A DNA stretch of 50,238 nucleotides from Chloroflexota bacterium. Lineage in GTDB: Bacteria; Chloroflexota; Dehalococcoidia; Lucifugimonadales; Australimonadaceae. The stretch covers positions 1 to 50,238 of the forward strand of contig JAQCEV010000007.1 in the NCBI GenBank assembly GCA_027618515.1. The letters are read 5' to 3'. The notes beneath the pieces were generated by a model, which ran no database searches, was not told where the DNA came from, and saw only the letters and a list, made by a program, of their open reading frames with translations. The translations under genes and the position numbers were made by a program. Positions 8,653 through 18,375 of this stretch are shown piece after piece; the stretch's first letter is position 1; every line of letters begins with the position of its first letter.

Positions 8653-9273
8653 ATGGCTAACGCGATGAAGACCACCAGCGACCGTTCGCTCGACTCCTTC
8701 CTGCGTACGTTGGAGCAGACGTCCAAGATCGTCAGCGCAATCAGGCCGGATCAGTGGCAGAACGCGACTCCCTGCGCCGAGTGGGATATGACTGTCTTGG
8801 TCAATCACATCACGGGTGAGAATCATTGGTTGGCCGCGGTCTTCAGCGGGGAGACGGTGGCAGGCGTGGGCGATAGGTTTGATGGTGACCTAGTGGGCGA
8901 TAACCCGATCCAGGCGTACTTGGCCTCGATCGAGCTGGCCAAGGCGTCAATCACTCCTGAGATGCTTGAGGCGCACCATGGGGTGTCGTTCGGCGACATC
9001 AGTGGGCATGACTACGTTTCGCAGTTGTTCATGGACCAGCTCGTGCATGGCTGGGACGCGATGATGGGCTCACGCCAGACGGTTGAGTTGGATGACGAAC
9101 TGACTGCGGCTGCAATCCCGGTTGCCAAAGAGATGGTGGCGTACGTAGGCCAGGGGTCAGTGTTCGGTAACACGTTGGATATTGGCACGAACGCAGCCGA
9201 TCTAGAGGCCTTGTTGGGGGAGCTTGGGCGCAGTCTGGCGTGGCAGCCCCCCGAAGGCGCTGTTTTCAAGTAG
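8653..9273 (+). CDS. TIGR03086 / maleylpyruvate isomerase N-terminal family protein
   Basis: A 206-residue DinB-like four-helix protein. Diagnostic stretches are TPCAEWDMTVLVNHITGEN (near residues 40-58), the metal-ligand-like HGWDAM, and a C-terminal LLGELGRSLAWQ resembling the LLALLGRDPxW ending of the family. Such proteins are thought to be thiol-dependent, metal-binding enzymes; the substrate here is unknown. AGGAG lies 8 nt before the ATG. Its TAG and the convergent permease stop share the palindrome TAGCGCTA with only 2 nt between the genes. Confidence 0.8.
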   Translation: MANAMKTTSDRSLDSFLRTLEQTSKIVSAIRPDQWQNATPCAEWDMTVLVNHITGENHWLAAVFSGETVAGVGDRFDGDLVGDNPIQAYLASIELAKASITPEMLEAHHGVSFGDISGHDYVSQLFMDQLVHGWDAMMGSRQTVELDDELTAAAIPVAKEMVAYVGQGSVFGNTLDIGTNAADLEALLGELGRSLAWQPPEGAVFK

Positions 9274-9275
9274 CG

Positions 9276-10142
9276 CTAGAGCGCGTTGAGTATCTGGCGG
9301 ACGCCTGAGACGAGGAGAATGGCTGCGATGAGCATCAGCACTCCTCGTCCGGATGCTCGTCCGGCCAGGCGTACACCTATCTGGGCCCCGCTGAGGGTGC
9401 CCGCTCCGATGACGAGCCCGAACACCCAGGGTGTCCACTCGCCGAACGTGATCGCTAGGTGGACGCTGACGGCGGCCATCGACGAGAACATCAGCGGGAG
9501 CTGCGAGGTGGCGATGGACATCTTCGCGGGCATCCGCAGCATCAGCATCATGACCGGTACGTTGATGATGCCGCCACCGATGCCGAAGAAGGCTGCGACC
9601 AAACCTGATCCCAAGGCCATCGATGCGGCGAGGCGTTCACGAACGCGGTAGTCGTATGTGTTGCCGTCGCTGTCGACGATGTGGCGTGGCGTGCCACGCT
9701 CCGAGGGTTCGGTCACGGATGGTAGGTTCCTGCCCCGCTTGGCTAGGTAAACGGCGCCTAATACGAGGGCGATGCCGAAGACCAGTTCAAAGCCACCACG
9801 ATCTACTGTGCGAGTGAGGAACGCTCCAGCTATGGCGGCTGGTACGGCGGTTGCGACGATGACGAATCCGGTGCGTGTGTCCTGCCAGTGACGGTGGCGA
9901 TAGCCGACGGTCGCTGAGAGCGCGTTCAGGATCACGGCGGTCAGCGACATGCTGGTGATGACTGACGGCTCAACGTCGGGGAAGAGAACCAGGAGCGCGG
10001 GAACTATAAGTATCCCGCCCCCAATGCCTACCATGGCGCCGAATGTCCCCACGGAGAGACCAAGCGCCAGGAGTACGAGGGCTTGAGCTACCGTTAGATC
10101 TGGCAGCACCGACAGGCTCCTTGGCATGCGCGGGCAGGGCAT
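9276..10142 (-). CDS. TauE/SafE (TSUP) family sulfite or anion permease
   Basis: A 288-residue polytopic membrane protein with about eight hydrophobic segments in two homologous halves. Each half carries a family glycine motif: GIGGGILIVPALL near residue 40 and GIGGGIINVPVMM near residue 185. Family members export or import sulfite, sulfoacetate or other anions; the substrate is not readable. The second methionine (MPRSL, codon 6) is an alternative start. It lies 29 nt after the aspS end on the same strand, so it may be read with aspS. Confidence 0.88.
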   Translation of the reverse strand: MPCPRMPRSLSVLPDLTVAQALVLLALGLSVGTFGAMVGIGGGILIVPALLVLFPDVEPSVITSMSLTAVILNALSATVGYRHRHWQDTRTGFVIVATAVPAAIAGAFLTRTVDRGGFELVFGIALVLGAVYLAKRGRNLPSVTEPSERGTPRHIVDSDGNTYDYRVRERLAASMALGSGLVAAFFGIGGGIINVPVMMLMLRMPAKMSIATSQLPLMFSSMAAVSVHLAITFGEWTPWVFGLVIGAGTLSGAQIGVRLAGRASGRGVLMLIAAILLVSGVRQILNAL

Positions 10143-10171
10143 GCTCCGGGTTTGGATCGGGCGAAGGCCAC

Positions 10172-11977
10172 CTAGGCTTCTGGCTCGTCGACGGTGACTA
10201 TCGCGATGTGCAGGTCATCGAGCTGGGCAGATGCCACGGGGGACGGGGCTCCGAACAGGGGGTCGACGCCAGCCTGGGTCTTGGGGAACGCGATGGCGTC
10301 CCGGATGGACTCGGCGGTGTCGGAGAACGTTACGACGAGACGGTCGATGCCACCGGCGAATCCACCATGGGGTGGTGCGCCATACTCGAACGCCTCCAAG
10401 AGGTGACCGAATAGCTCATCGACCTCGGCCTGTGGGTAGCCGAGGGCCGCGAACACGCGTTCCTGCTGGGCGCGTTGGTGGATGCGGATGCTTCCGCCTG
10501 CGAGCTCGCTGCCGTTGGCTGCGAGGTCATAGGCTTTGGCGATCACGGCGCCAGGGTCTGTTTCGAGGAGATCCCACTGGTCATCCTGAGGAGCGGTGAA
10601 GGGGTGGTGCATGGCGTGCCAGCGTTGGCTGTCCTCCAGCCACTCAAGGGCGGGGAAGTCAGTGACGACGCAGAAGGCTAATTTGTTGCGGTCGTTGAGG
10701 CCGAGCCGCTCGGCGATGTTCAGGCGCAGTTGGCCGAGCACTGGCTCAACCTTGGGCTGCGCACCAGCGGCAATGAGGATGAGGTCGCCAGGGACGGCGC
10801 CCACTCGGGTAGCGATCGCCTTGATCTCCTCGATCGATAGCGCCTTGGCAGGCGTTCGTACGTGGTCGGTGGTGAGTGCGTCTATGGATTCAGCAGCGGC
10901 GTCGAGTCCGATGATGACGAGGCCACCAGCCCCGTACGTGCGCGCTACGCTGACGAGTTCGTCGATCTGGCGGCGGGTGATGTCGCCGTAGCCTGGGGCG
11001 TTGAAGCCCTTGACCATGCCGCCATCGCGCACGACGTTGGAGAACACTTGAAATTCGCTGCCAGCGACGATGTCGGTGAGGTCGCTGATCTCGAGCCCGA
11101 AGCGCAGGTCAGGCTTGTCGCTGCCAAAGCGGGACATGGCATCTGCGTAGGTCAACCGTGGCACTGGGAGGATGAGCTCTTTCTGGGGCGCGAGCGCTTG
11201 GGCCATCTTGATGTAGAGGTCGACCATCATGTCGATCACGTCATCGGGCTCGACGAACGCCATCTCGAGATCTAATTGGGTGAACTCGGGCTGTCGGTCG
11301 GCGCGTAGGTCTTCATCGCGGAAGCAGCGAGCGATCTGGAAATAGCGGTCTGCGCCCGCCACCATGAGCATCTGCTTGAGTTGCTGGGGGGACTGCGGCA
11401 GTGCGTAAAAGTTGCCAGGGTGGTTGCGACTGGGCACGAGGTAGTCGCGGGCTCCCTCGGGAGTGCTCTTGATGAGAATCGGGGTCTCGATCTCAATGAA
11501 ACGAAGGTCGTCCAGGTAGTCCCGGATGAATTTCACGATACGGTGACGCAGGCGGAGGTTCTCTCGCATGTGGGTGCGTCGCAGGTCGAGGTAGCGATAG
11601 CGCATGCGTAGGAGCTCGTCTACCGGGGCGTCTTGGTTGACGTCGAACGGTGGGGTCTTGGATGCGTTTAGCACCGTGGCTTCGGTGGCCACGACTTCGA
11701 CTGCTCCGGTGTCGAGATTGGGGTTCTCTGTACCGTTGGGGCGCATGCGGACTTTGCCGCGCACCTGTACCACCCACTCGGACCTGAAACGCTCGGCGGT
11801 TGCGAATATGTCAGGGGAGTCGGGATGGAATACGACCTGGACGAGCCCCGTCGAGTCGCGCAGGTCAATGAAGATCAGCCCACCGTGGTCGCGGCGGCGG
11901 TTGACCCAGCCTGCGATCGTAACTTCTTGCTCGTTGTGGTCGGCGCGTAGCTGGCCGCAGTCGATCGACTTCAGCAC
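10172..11977 (-). CDS. aspS: Aspartyl-tRNA synthetase, bacterial type
   Basis: Charges tRNA-Asp (and perhaps tRNA-Asn) with aspartate. The 601 residues have the bacterial layout: an OB-fold anticodon domain with CGQLR and GWVNRRRDHGG, class II motif 2 (FRDEDLRADRQPEFTQLD), a GAD insertion, and motif 3 (GGFAGGIDRLV). The start is GTG after a strong GAGGAG. Residue 31 is His (RRRDH31GG); E. coli, a discriminating enzyme, has Leu there, while characterised non-discriminating AspRSs have His. An Asn-tRNA amidotransferase route is therefore likely (inference). It follows a small open frame 54 nt upstream. Confidence 0.97.
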   Translation of the reverse strand: MLKSIDCGQLRADHNEQEVTIAGWVNRRRDHGGLIFIDLRDSTGLVQVVFHPDSPDIFATAERFRSEWVVQVRGKVRMRPNGTENPNLDTGAVEVVATEATVLNASKTPPFDVNQDAPVDELLRMRYRYLDLRRTHMRENLRLRHRIVKFIRDYLDDLRFIEIETPILIKSTPEGARDYLVPSRNHPGNFYALPQSPQQLKQMLMVAGADRYFQIARCFRDEDLRADRQPEFTQLDLEMAFVEPDDVIDMMVDLYIKMAQALAPQKELILPVPRLTYADAMSRFGSDKPDLRFGLEISDLTDIVAGSEFQVFSNVVRDGGMVKGFNAPGYGDITRRQIDELVSVARTYGAGGLVIIGLDAAAESIDALTTDHVRTPAKALSIEEIKAIATRVGAVPGDLILIAAGAQPKVEPVLGQLRLNIAERLGLNDRNKLAFCVVTDFPALEWLEDSQRWHAMHHPFTAPQDDQWDLLETDPGAVIAKAYDLAANGSELAGGSIRIHQRAQQERVFAALGYPQAEVDELFGHLLEAFEYGAPPHGGFAGGIDRLVVTFSDTAESIRDAIAFPKTQAGVDPLFGAPSPVASAQLDDLHIAIVTVDEPEA

Positions 11978-12031
11978 GGAAACTCCTCGGATATGCCTAC
12001 CGGATGGCAGGCTGATGGAATGGGGTGGGCC

Positions 12032-12259
12032 TTACATCTCGCCGAAGGGGTCGTCCCCTCCTGCGTGTTGCGATTGCCGATGGTGGAGGGCTTCGTGGAG
12101 TCGAGCGAGCGTACGCTCTGCGCTCCCGCTCTCGCCTTCCTCGATCTTATCGATGAACTGATCTGCTCCCCCCTGTATCATCTCCATGGCTCGTCGAACC
12201 CCGAGAACTAAGAGCGTCAACCAGGTGAATCTAAGGATCAATCGCATCAGGGAAATCAC
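12032..12259 (-). CDS. Small membrane-anchored hypothetical protein upstream of aspS
   Basis: A 75-residue frame read in the same direction as aspS and ending 54 nt before it. The first 20 or so residues form one hydrophobic helix (LMRLILRFTWLTLLVLGVR). The rest is a charged amphipathic region ending in DDPFGEM. I chose the GTG at 12259 because GGAGG lies 6 nt before it; a TTG two codons earlier sits directly on the GGAGG and is less likely. No family was recognised. Confidence 0.5.
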   Translation of the reverse strand: MISLMRLILRFTWLTLLVLGVRRAMEMIQGGADQFIDKIEEGESGSAERTLARLHEALHHRQSQHAGGDDPFGEM

Positions 12260-12426
12260 CGACAACCTCCAGGCGTTGATACCAGCACATGACCACGACC
12301 AGTGGCCCTACTGGGATAAGGTAACTTTACCGTATACAGGGCACCTTTCCAAACGCGCTTTATTGATTCCTAGTGCTGGCACCCACCCATATGCCTTGTC
12401 AAGTCTTTCGCAGTCGCGCGCAGGCG

Positions 12427-12435
12427 TGTTATAAA
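12427..12435 (+). promoter_or_regulatory. Candidate extended -10 promoter for tig-clpP-clpX
   Basis: TGTTATAAA (TGn plus TATAAA) lies about 20 nt before the tig GTG, giving a very short leader. The -35 region (TTTCGC) is poor, as is usual for extended -10 promoters. The next two genes follow closely, so this may drive all three. Confidence 0.45.
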
Positions 12436-12454
12436 AGTAGTCCGCATCTAAAAC

Positions 12455-13903
12455 GTGGATAGAACATTGAAGGTAATCTCCGAGCAGCGTCCCCCAAGAG
12501 AAGCCGTGCTGACCATCGACCTCGACGAGGCCGAGGTCGAGCCGTACCTAGATCAGGCCTACCGCCAAGCGGTTCGACGCCTGAATATCCCTGGATTCCG
12601 GAAGGGCAAAGCCCCTCGCAGGATCGTTGAGCAGATGTTCGGTCGCGAATACCTGATCAACGAAGCCATGGATAGCATGATCCAGGACGTCACCAACAAG
12701 GCAGTGGAGCAAGAGAATCTCGAGCTCGGCGGTATTCCGTCGGTTTCAATCGAGAACTTCGATCCGCCGTCTTTCAAGGCGACCGTTCCTCTCGTGCCGT
12801 CTGTGGATCTGGGCGACCTTGAGTCTGTCAGGGTGGAAAAGAAGCCAGCTGAGGACAGTACTGCACAGGCAGAAGGCGTTCTTGACCAACTCCGACAGGA
12901 GCAGGCGGTCTGGGAACCAGCCAAGGGCAAGGTTGAGATGGATGATCTCATCGAGCTGACCGTTGAGGGTTGGATCGATGAAGACGGCGAACGCCGCGAG
13001 ATCGTCAAGAGCGAGAACACCGAGTACATCCCACGGCCGGGTACACGATTCCCTATCCCTGGGTTTGACGAAGGGCTCGTCGGGCTGCCACAGAGCAAGC
13101 AGACCAAGTTCACTGTTGAAGTTCCTGAGGACTTTGAGAACCAAGACTACGCCGGTAAAACGGCGCAGTTCGAGGCGACGATTCATCAGGTGAAGCGCAA
13201 GAAGCTTCCCGAGTTGGACGATGAGTTCGCCAAAGGCGTCGGCGATGGATTCGAATCCATGCAGGCCCTCCGCGACCGCGTTGAAGGTGACTTGCGAGAT
13301 CGCGATCAGCGCAACGCCGACGCGACGCACCAGGACGAGGTACTGGGCAAGGTGGTTGAAGGGGCGACGTTCGAGATGTCGCCGCTGATCATTGAGCACG
13401 AAGTTGAGCATTACGTACACGACCGCCAGGACGAGTTCAAGGCTGGTCGATTCACGTCCATCGAGGACTACCAGCAAGCGATCGCTTGGCAGGCGATGTC
13501 CGAGGAAGAGCTTCACGAGTCAGCACGCCCTCAGGTAGAGGAACGCCTCAAGCGGGCACACGTTCTCCGTGAGGTGGCGAGCCGCCAGGGATTCGAGCCG
13601 ACCGACGAGGCTGTCGATGCAGAGATCGAAGTCATGGCTGCCGATTCCGGTGATGACGCGGACCAAGTTCGCTTGCTGTTCCAAGACCCAGACAGGCGCG
13701 AGTCGCTGGGTCGAGTGCTGGTGAATCGAATGACACTCCAGTACCTGTCGGAGATCGCAACCCAGTCAACAAGGGCGGCTGCGAAACCCAAGGCGAGGGC
13801 TGCTGCAAAGCCGAAGGCCGACGGTGACGCCAAGCCCGTTGCTAAGAAGGCCGCTCCCAAGAAGGCGAGCGGTACCACTACGACCCCACCAACGAGCGCG
13901 TAG
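12455..13903 (+). CDS. tig: Trigger factor, ribosome-associated chaperone and prolyl isomerase
   Basis: Binds the ribosome exit tunnel and shields nascent chains. The 482 residues carry the ribosome-docking loop GFRKGKAPRRI near residue 48, a central FKBP-type isomerase domain (about 155-240, with GFDEGLVGLP), and a helical C-terminal chaperone domain. An unusual tail of about 40 residues, rich in Ala, Lys and Pro (repeated AAAKPKA and AKKAAPKK), follows the normal end. The GTG start has no clear ribosome-binding site. clpP begins 21 nt downstream. Confidence 0.95.
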   Translation: MDRTLKVISEQRPPREAVLTIDLDEAEVEPYLDQAYRQAVRRLNIPGFRKGKAPRRIVEQMFGREYLINEAMDSMIQDVTNKAVEQENLELGGIPSVSIENFDPPSFKATVPLVPSVDLGDLESVRVEKKPAEDSTAQAEGVLDQLRQEQAVWEPAKGKVEMDDLIELTVEGWIDEDGERREIVKSENTEYIPRPGTRFPIPGFDEGLVGLPQSKQTKFTVEVPEDFENQDYAGKTAQFEATIHQVKRKKLPELDDEFAKGVGDGFESMQALRDRVEGDLRDRDQRNADATHQDEVLGKVVEGATFEMSPLIIEHEVEHYVHDRQDEFKAGRFTSIEDYQQAIAWQAMSEEELHESARPQVEERLKRAHVLREVASRQGFEPTDEAVDAEIEVMAADSGDDADQVRLLFQDPDRRESLGRVLVNRMTLQYLSEIATQSTRAAAKPKARAAAKPKADGDAKPVAKKAAPKKASGTTTTPPTSA

Positions 13904-13924
13904 CTCTGGAGGCACGAGGCACTA

Positions 13925-14581
13925 ATGAATAACTTCCCTATCCACGGCCCGCTCGGCGGTGGTTCCATGGACCAGATCCAGAACATCATCCCCACGGTGA
14001 TCGAGAGTAGCGCGCGGGGCGAGCGTGCATTCGACATCTACTCGATGTTGCTCAAAGAGCGCATCGTTTACTTGGGCACCCAGATCAACGATCAGGTGTC
14101 GAACGTTATCGTTGCTCAGCTCCTGTACTTGGAGCGGGAAGACCCCGACAAGGACATCAGCCTGTACGTTAACAGCCCTGGTGGCGTTATCACATCCGGG
14201 TTGGCTATCTACGACACGATGCAACTGATCAAGCCCGACGTGTCCACGATCTGCGTGGGCATGGCTGCAAGCATGGGGACCATCTTGTTGGCGGGCGGAG
14301 CCGCTGGCAAGCGTTTCGCACTACCGAACTCCACTGTGCACATGCATCAGGCACTCGGCGGTGCGCAAGGCCAGGCTGCGGACATCGAGATCGCTGCGCG
14401 CGAGATCCTGCGCATGCAGGACATCATCCGAGGGATCCTGGTCAAGCACAGTGGGCAGACCTACGAGAAGATCGCTCGGGATTCTGACCGGGACTACTAC
14501 CTCTCTGCTCTGGAAGCCAAAGCGTACGGCTTGATCGACGAGGTATTGGGACAGGACAGTTCCGAGACCAGCGCGAAGTAA
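13925..14581 (+). CDS. clpP: ATP-dependent Clp protease proteolytic subunit
   Basis: The serine peptidase barrel that degrades proteins fed to it by ClpX. The 218 residues include a short N-terminal extension. The catalytic triad is visible with the E. coli spacing: Ser116 in GMAASMG, His141 in MHQALGG and Asp190 in [17 protein letters not shown] is also typical. A GGAGG-type site precedes the ATG at 13925; Met15 is an alternative start. It lies between tig and clpX, the conserved bacterial order. Confidence 0.97.
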   Translation: MNNFPIHGPLGGGSMDQIQNIIPTVIESSARGERAFDIYSMLLKERIVYLGTQINDQVSNVIVAQLLYLEREDPDKDISLYVNSPGGVITSGLAIYDTMQLIKPDVSTICVGMAASMGTILLAGGAAGKRFALPNSTVHMHQALGGAQGQAADIEIAAREILRMQDIIRGILVKHSGQTYEKIARDSDRDYYLSALEAKAYGLIDEVLGQDSSETSAK

Positions 14582-14615
14582 CTCCAACTAACTGCCAACT
14601 GAGGAAGGACCACCG

Positions 14616-15911
14616 ATGCCAAGCAGTTCCTCCGGTACGACAACAACCCGCAGCGAGCACACGTGTTCTTTCTGCGGCAAACCCCAGGCGAACGTTAGGC
14701 GTTTGATCGCTGGCCCTGGCCGTGTGTTCATCTGCGATGAATGCGTGCGCCTCTGCCAGCAGATCATCACAGAAGAGAGTGCCCAGTCTGCGACTCATCC
14801 AGAATCGCTCCCCAAGAGTCTTTCTCCCAAAGAGATCGCCGAGAAGCTGGATGAGTACGTCATAGGCCAAGACCGCGCGAAGCGTGTGCTGAGCGTTGCG
14901 GTCTACAACCATTACAAGCGCGTGTGGTCCAACTCGGTTACCCACGATGTCGAGATTCAAAAGAGCAACATCTTGATGGTTGGCCCCACGGGGTCCGGCA
15001 AGACGCTACTCGCGCAGACCATGGCTCGCATCCTCGATGTGCCTTTCGCCATCGCCGACGCGACGTCGTTGACCGAGGCAGGCTACGTCGGCGAAGACGT
15101 GGAGAATATCCTCCTTCGCTTGATCCAAGCCGCTGACTTTGACATCAGCCGGGCTGAGCGCGGGATCATTTACATCGACGAGATCGACAAGATCGCTCGT
15201 AAGGGCGCCAACGCGTCCATCACGCGCGACGTGTCTGGCGAAGGCGTGCAGCAAGCGCTCCTGAAGCTGATCGAAGGTTCGGTCGCCAACGTTCCGCCGC
15301 AGGGCGGACGTAAGCACCCGCAGCAGGAATTCCTGCAGATCAAGACCGACAACATCCTATTCATCTGTGGTGGTGCGTTCGACGGCATCGAGCAGGTGAT
15401 CGCCCGACGAGTTATGTCTGACCACCGGATCGGGTTCCACTCCGGCGATACCGGGAAGGGCTCCGATGATGAGATCCGACAGGCCGTGCTGTCAGAGGAT
15501 CTGGGTGAATATGGATTCATCCCGGAGCTCATCGGTCGCTTGCCGGTGGTGGTTGCGCTCAACGGATTGGATCTTGAGGACATGGTTCACGTGCTGACCG
15601 AGCCGAAGAACGCGGTCATCAAGCAGTTCGAGCAGTTGTTCGCGCTTGACGGCGTGGAGTTGAGTATCACGACTGCGGCGCTGCGATCGGCAGCTGCGCA
15701 GGCGCTTGGGCGCAAGACTGGTGCGCGAGGCTTACGGACGATCATTGAGGAGGCACTTCTCGATGTGATGTTCGAGTTGCCATCGCTCGATCACGTGGAC
15801 AAGTGCGTGATAGATATCGATGCCAACGGTAAGCTTTCGCAGCCACGCTTGTTGTCCCAGAACGGTCAGGTGATTGAGATTTCAGGGTTGGGCGAGTCGA
15901 GAAGCGCCTGA
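14616..15911 (+). CDS. clpX: Clp protease ATP-binding (unfoldase) subunit ClpX
   Basis: AAA+ unfoldase that recognises tagged substrates and threads them into ClpP. The 431 residues show an N-terminal zinc domain (Cys17, Cys20, Cys40, Cys43), Walker A GPTGSGKT near 123-130, Walker B IIYIDEID, the pore loop AGYVGED, the ClpP-contacting loop DHRIGFHS, and RGLRTIIEE in sensor 2. GAGGAAGGA precedes the ATG. A strong hairpin follows 38 nt after the stop and probably ends the tig-clpP-clpX transcript. Confidence 0.98.
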   Translation: MPSSSSGTTTTRSEHTCSFCGKPQANVRRLIAGPGRVFICDECVRLCQQIITEESAQSATHPESLPKSLSPKEIAEKLDEYVIGQDRAKRVLSVAVYNHYKRVWSNSVTHDVEIQKSNILMVGPTGSGKTLLAQTMARILDVPFAIADATSLTEAGYVGEDVENILLRLIQAADFDISRAERGIIYIDEIDKIARKGANASITRDVSGEGVQQALLKLIEGSVANVPPQGGRKHPQQEFLQIKTDNILFICGGAFDGIEQVIARRVMSDHRIGFHSGDTGKGSDDEIRQAVLSEDLGEYGFIPELIGRLPVVVALNGLDLEDMVHVLTEPKNAVIKQFEQLFALDGVELSITTAALRSAAAQALGRKTGARGLRTIIEEALLDVMFELPSLDHVDKCVIDIDANGKLSQPRLLSQNGQVIEISGLGESRSA

Positions 15912-15948
15912 TCCCGCTCCGCTGCATCACATAGTTCAAATGTTTGGC

Positions 15949-15984
15949 CAGAAAGCCTCCGGAATTCCAGGAGGCTTTCTGTTT
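15949..15984 (+). terminator. Intrinsic terminator after clpX
   Basis: A perfect 12-bp stem, CAGAAAGCCTCC paired with GGAGGCTTTCTG, with a 9-nt loop and then TTTAG. The U tract is short, so termination may be partial. The hairpin ends only 11 nt before the downstream antiporter start and could also act on its ribosome-binding site. Confidence 0.7.
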
Positions 15985-15994
15985 AGAGGAACAA

Positions 15995-17602
15995 GTGCCA
16001 GATTTCGTTCTTGGATTCGGCTTGGTTGCGGTGGTACTTACCGTCACGGGACTCATCTCGGGGCTGGTGGAGCGCTCCCCTATCTCGTTTCCCCTGATCT
16101 TCTTGGGGCTAGGGCTGTTGCTGGGCGGTGGTGGGCTCGGCGTGATCGATATCGGCCCCCACGACGAGATTCTAGAGATCGTTGCGACGCTCACTCTGTC
16201 GCTGGTGCTGTTCCTGGATGCGGTGAAGCTCGACGTTAAAGAACTGGGCCGCAAGTGGGCTATCCCGTTCCTCATCCTCGGACCTGGCACGCTGCTTATC
16301 ATCGCGATCGGCGCGGTGCCGTTGGCGCTGGTGTTTGGCTTTAGTTGGATCATCGCGCTGATGGGTGGCGCAATCCTGGCGTCCACCGATCCCGTCGTGC
16401 TGCGCGAGATACTGCGTGATGACCGCATTCCTCGGTCGGTTCGTCAGGTGCTGCGCATCGAGGCGGGCACCAATGACATAGTGGTGCTGCCCGTTCTGCT
16501 GGTGTTGATCGCGGTCCACCACGAGGAGGCGACATCTATTGCTGCGTGGTCGGTGTTCCTGGCGAAACTATTGCTTCTGGGCCCTGCCATCGGTTTCGGC
16601 ATCGGTGGCGCGGGCGCGTGGCTGATGGCGAAGGCTGATAGGCACATGGGCGTGCGAACGGAGTATCAGGCACTCTACGGTGTAGGGCTGGTGCTGGCGG
16701 CGTTCACAGCAGCCACAGCTGCGGGTGGCGACGGTTTCCTTGGCGCGTTCGCGGCAGGCTTCGCGGTGGTGGTGCTGAACCAGATCCTGTGCAGTTGTTT
16801 CTTGGAGTACGGGGAAACGACCGCAGAGATGGCGATGCTGGTGACGTTCATCCTGTTCGGCGCGGTACTGTCGACGCTGTACGGCTTGGTGGACTGGGTT
16901 CCTGCGATCGGATTGGCGTTCTTCGTTGTGCTGTTCATCCGTCCGCCAGTGCTCGCGTTGGTGCTGCTCCGAGCTCGGATGAGCTGGCCCGCGCGGTTGT
17001 TCGTCTGTTGGTTCGGCCCCCGTGGCCTGAACTCTCTACTGCTAGCGCTGTTGGTGGTCATCGCCAACGTACCGGGGGCCGAGACGCTGCTGGCGACCGT
17101 AGGAGTCGTGGTGATGGTGTCGGTGGTTCTGCATGGCTCAAGCGCGTTGCCGGCTGCTGCCTGGTACGGACGTAAGGTCGCCGCTGAGACGTTGGTAGAG
17201 GAGCGGGAGGCGACGGCTGCTGCGCTGTTCAACATCCACGTGGACGCGCCGGATCGGATCACGCCAGCTGAGTTGCACGCGGCGTTGCAGGCCAACGATC
17301 CGCCAATCATCCTCGACGTGCGCTCGCGGTCGACGTATGAGAAGGACGGAGTACGGATACCGGGTGGGGTTCGCGTGAGGCCGGACGAGGTGATCCGGTG
17401 GGCGTCGGAGAATCCGCTGGATAGACAGGTGGTCGCGTACTGTACCTGACAGAACGAAGCAACGAGCGCCCGTGTGGTGAGGAAGCTTGGAAAGGCCGGG
17501 ATCGCGGCTGCGGCTTTGGTGGGTGGTCTGGACGCCTGGAAAGCCGAGTACTCAGTTGAGCCGATCACGGAGGCCACTGCGACCGGCTTGGCGACCGCCT
17601 AG
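15995..17602 (+). CDS. Na+/H+ antiporter fused to a rhodanese domain, with an in-frame TGA (candidate selenocysteine)
   Basis: Residues 1 to about 400 form a monovalent cation/H+ antiporter (NhaP/CPA1-like) of about 12 membrane helices, with STDPVVL and EAGTNDI as the ion-site motifs. A cytoplasmic rhodanese domain follows (PIILDVRSRSTYE). The frame meets TGA at 17447-17449, codon 485, right after VVAYCT. It then continues as good rhodanese sequence (QNEATSARVV, LVGGLDAWKAEY) to a TAG at 17602. Related rhodaneses usually read YCTCPNEATSARV, so the TGA replaces the second cysteine. GTG start at 15995 after AGAGGA. Either a Sec codon, stop read-through, a fresh mutation or a sequence error; without recoding the domain is truncated. 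The stop overlaps the convergent neighbour by 4 nt. Confidence 0.75.
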
Positions 17603-18375
17603 AGGCTCCGTAGAGCGGCTTCCACCGGGTCAGTGAGATCGATGGGTGTCTTGGGCGGGTTGGCGGCGCTCAGCGTGCCCTGGGCCATCGCCTTGAGCGT
17701 TTCCAGCAATAAGACCGGCTCGCGCCGCACCCCGGCAGCACGGATGGCGCTGAACAACGGGTGATCTTCGCCCGCTGATTCTTTCAACTCTGGCCCGGTC
17801 CAAACGCCAATCGCATCCCACAGTGCGTCGAAGCCGTCGCCGGTTATGGGCACGCGATCGTAGGTGAGCTGCGGGCCACGGTCGAGGTCGTTGGTCACGA
17901 TCAGTGTCATATTGCCAGTCTCGGTGGCGCGCTGGTCGATGAGCTTCCAGATGACTTGCTGCCATAGGCCAACGGGGCCGTCGGGCAGGGCAGGGTGGAG
18001 GTTCACGAACGTTGATGTGGCGATGAGCACGGGACTGAGGATGAGCAGATAGCCGGCGAGGACGCACGCGTCAACGTTGTAGGGGGCGATGATCTCCGCG
18101 ACCTGCGCGTCATATTCCTCGCGATGGGATGCGAAGTCGCCACCGTGCTCACGCCGGAAACGCAGGGACGAGTGGTTTTCCACGGGGATGCCGCGCGATT
18201 CGGCGAGATCGATGAAGCCGTCGCTACCTTCACCTTCACCACGCTCGCGTTGCATGAACACGAACTCGATCGAGGCGTCGAGCGAGCCATCATCGATGGC
18301 GGTGAGGGTGCGCTCGAACATGCCACGCGAGCCAGGGCCACGGCCTGCGGTGAACCAACCGAGGCGAAGAGTCAC
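17599..18375 (-). CDS. Formyltransferase-like (GART/PurN-fold) protein, function uncertain
   Basis: A 258-residue soluble protein resembling the formyl-transferase N domain: an initial beta-strand LRLGWFTAG, then CVLAGYLLILSP and FVNLHPALPDGPVG, where PurN-type enzymes have GF(M)RIL and the N-H-P-S-LLP loop. The middle GNMTLIVTNDLDRGPQ also fits that fold, but the tail does not match a known substrate domain. It is the last gene of a chain joined by 4-nt overlaps (xseA-xseB-PHP-this gene). GTG start overlaps the PHP gene's stop as GTGA. The fold is a reasonable call; the reaction is not known. Confidence 0.6.
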   Translation of the reverse strand: MTLRLGWFTAGRGPGSRGMFERTLTAIDDGSLDASIEFVFMQRERGEGEGSDGFIDLAESRGIPVENHSSLRFRREHGGDFASHREEYDAQVAEIIAPYNVDACVLAGYLLILSPVLIATSTFVNLHPALPDGPVGLWQQVIWKLIDQRATETGNMTLIVTNDLDRGPQLTYDRVPITGDGFDALWDAIGVWTGPELKESAGEDHPLFSAIRAAGVRREPVLLLETLKAMAQGTLSAANPPKTPIDLTDPVEAALRSL

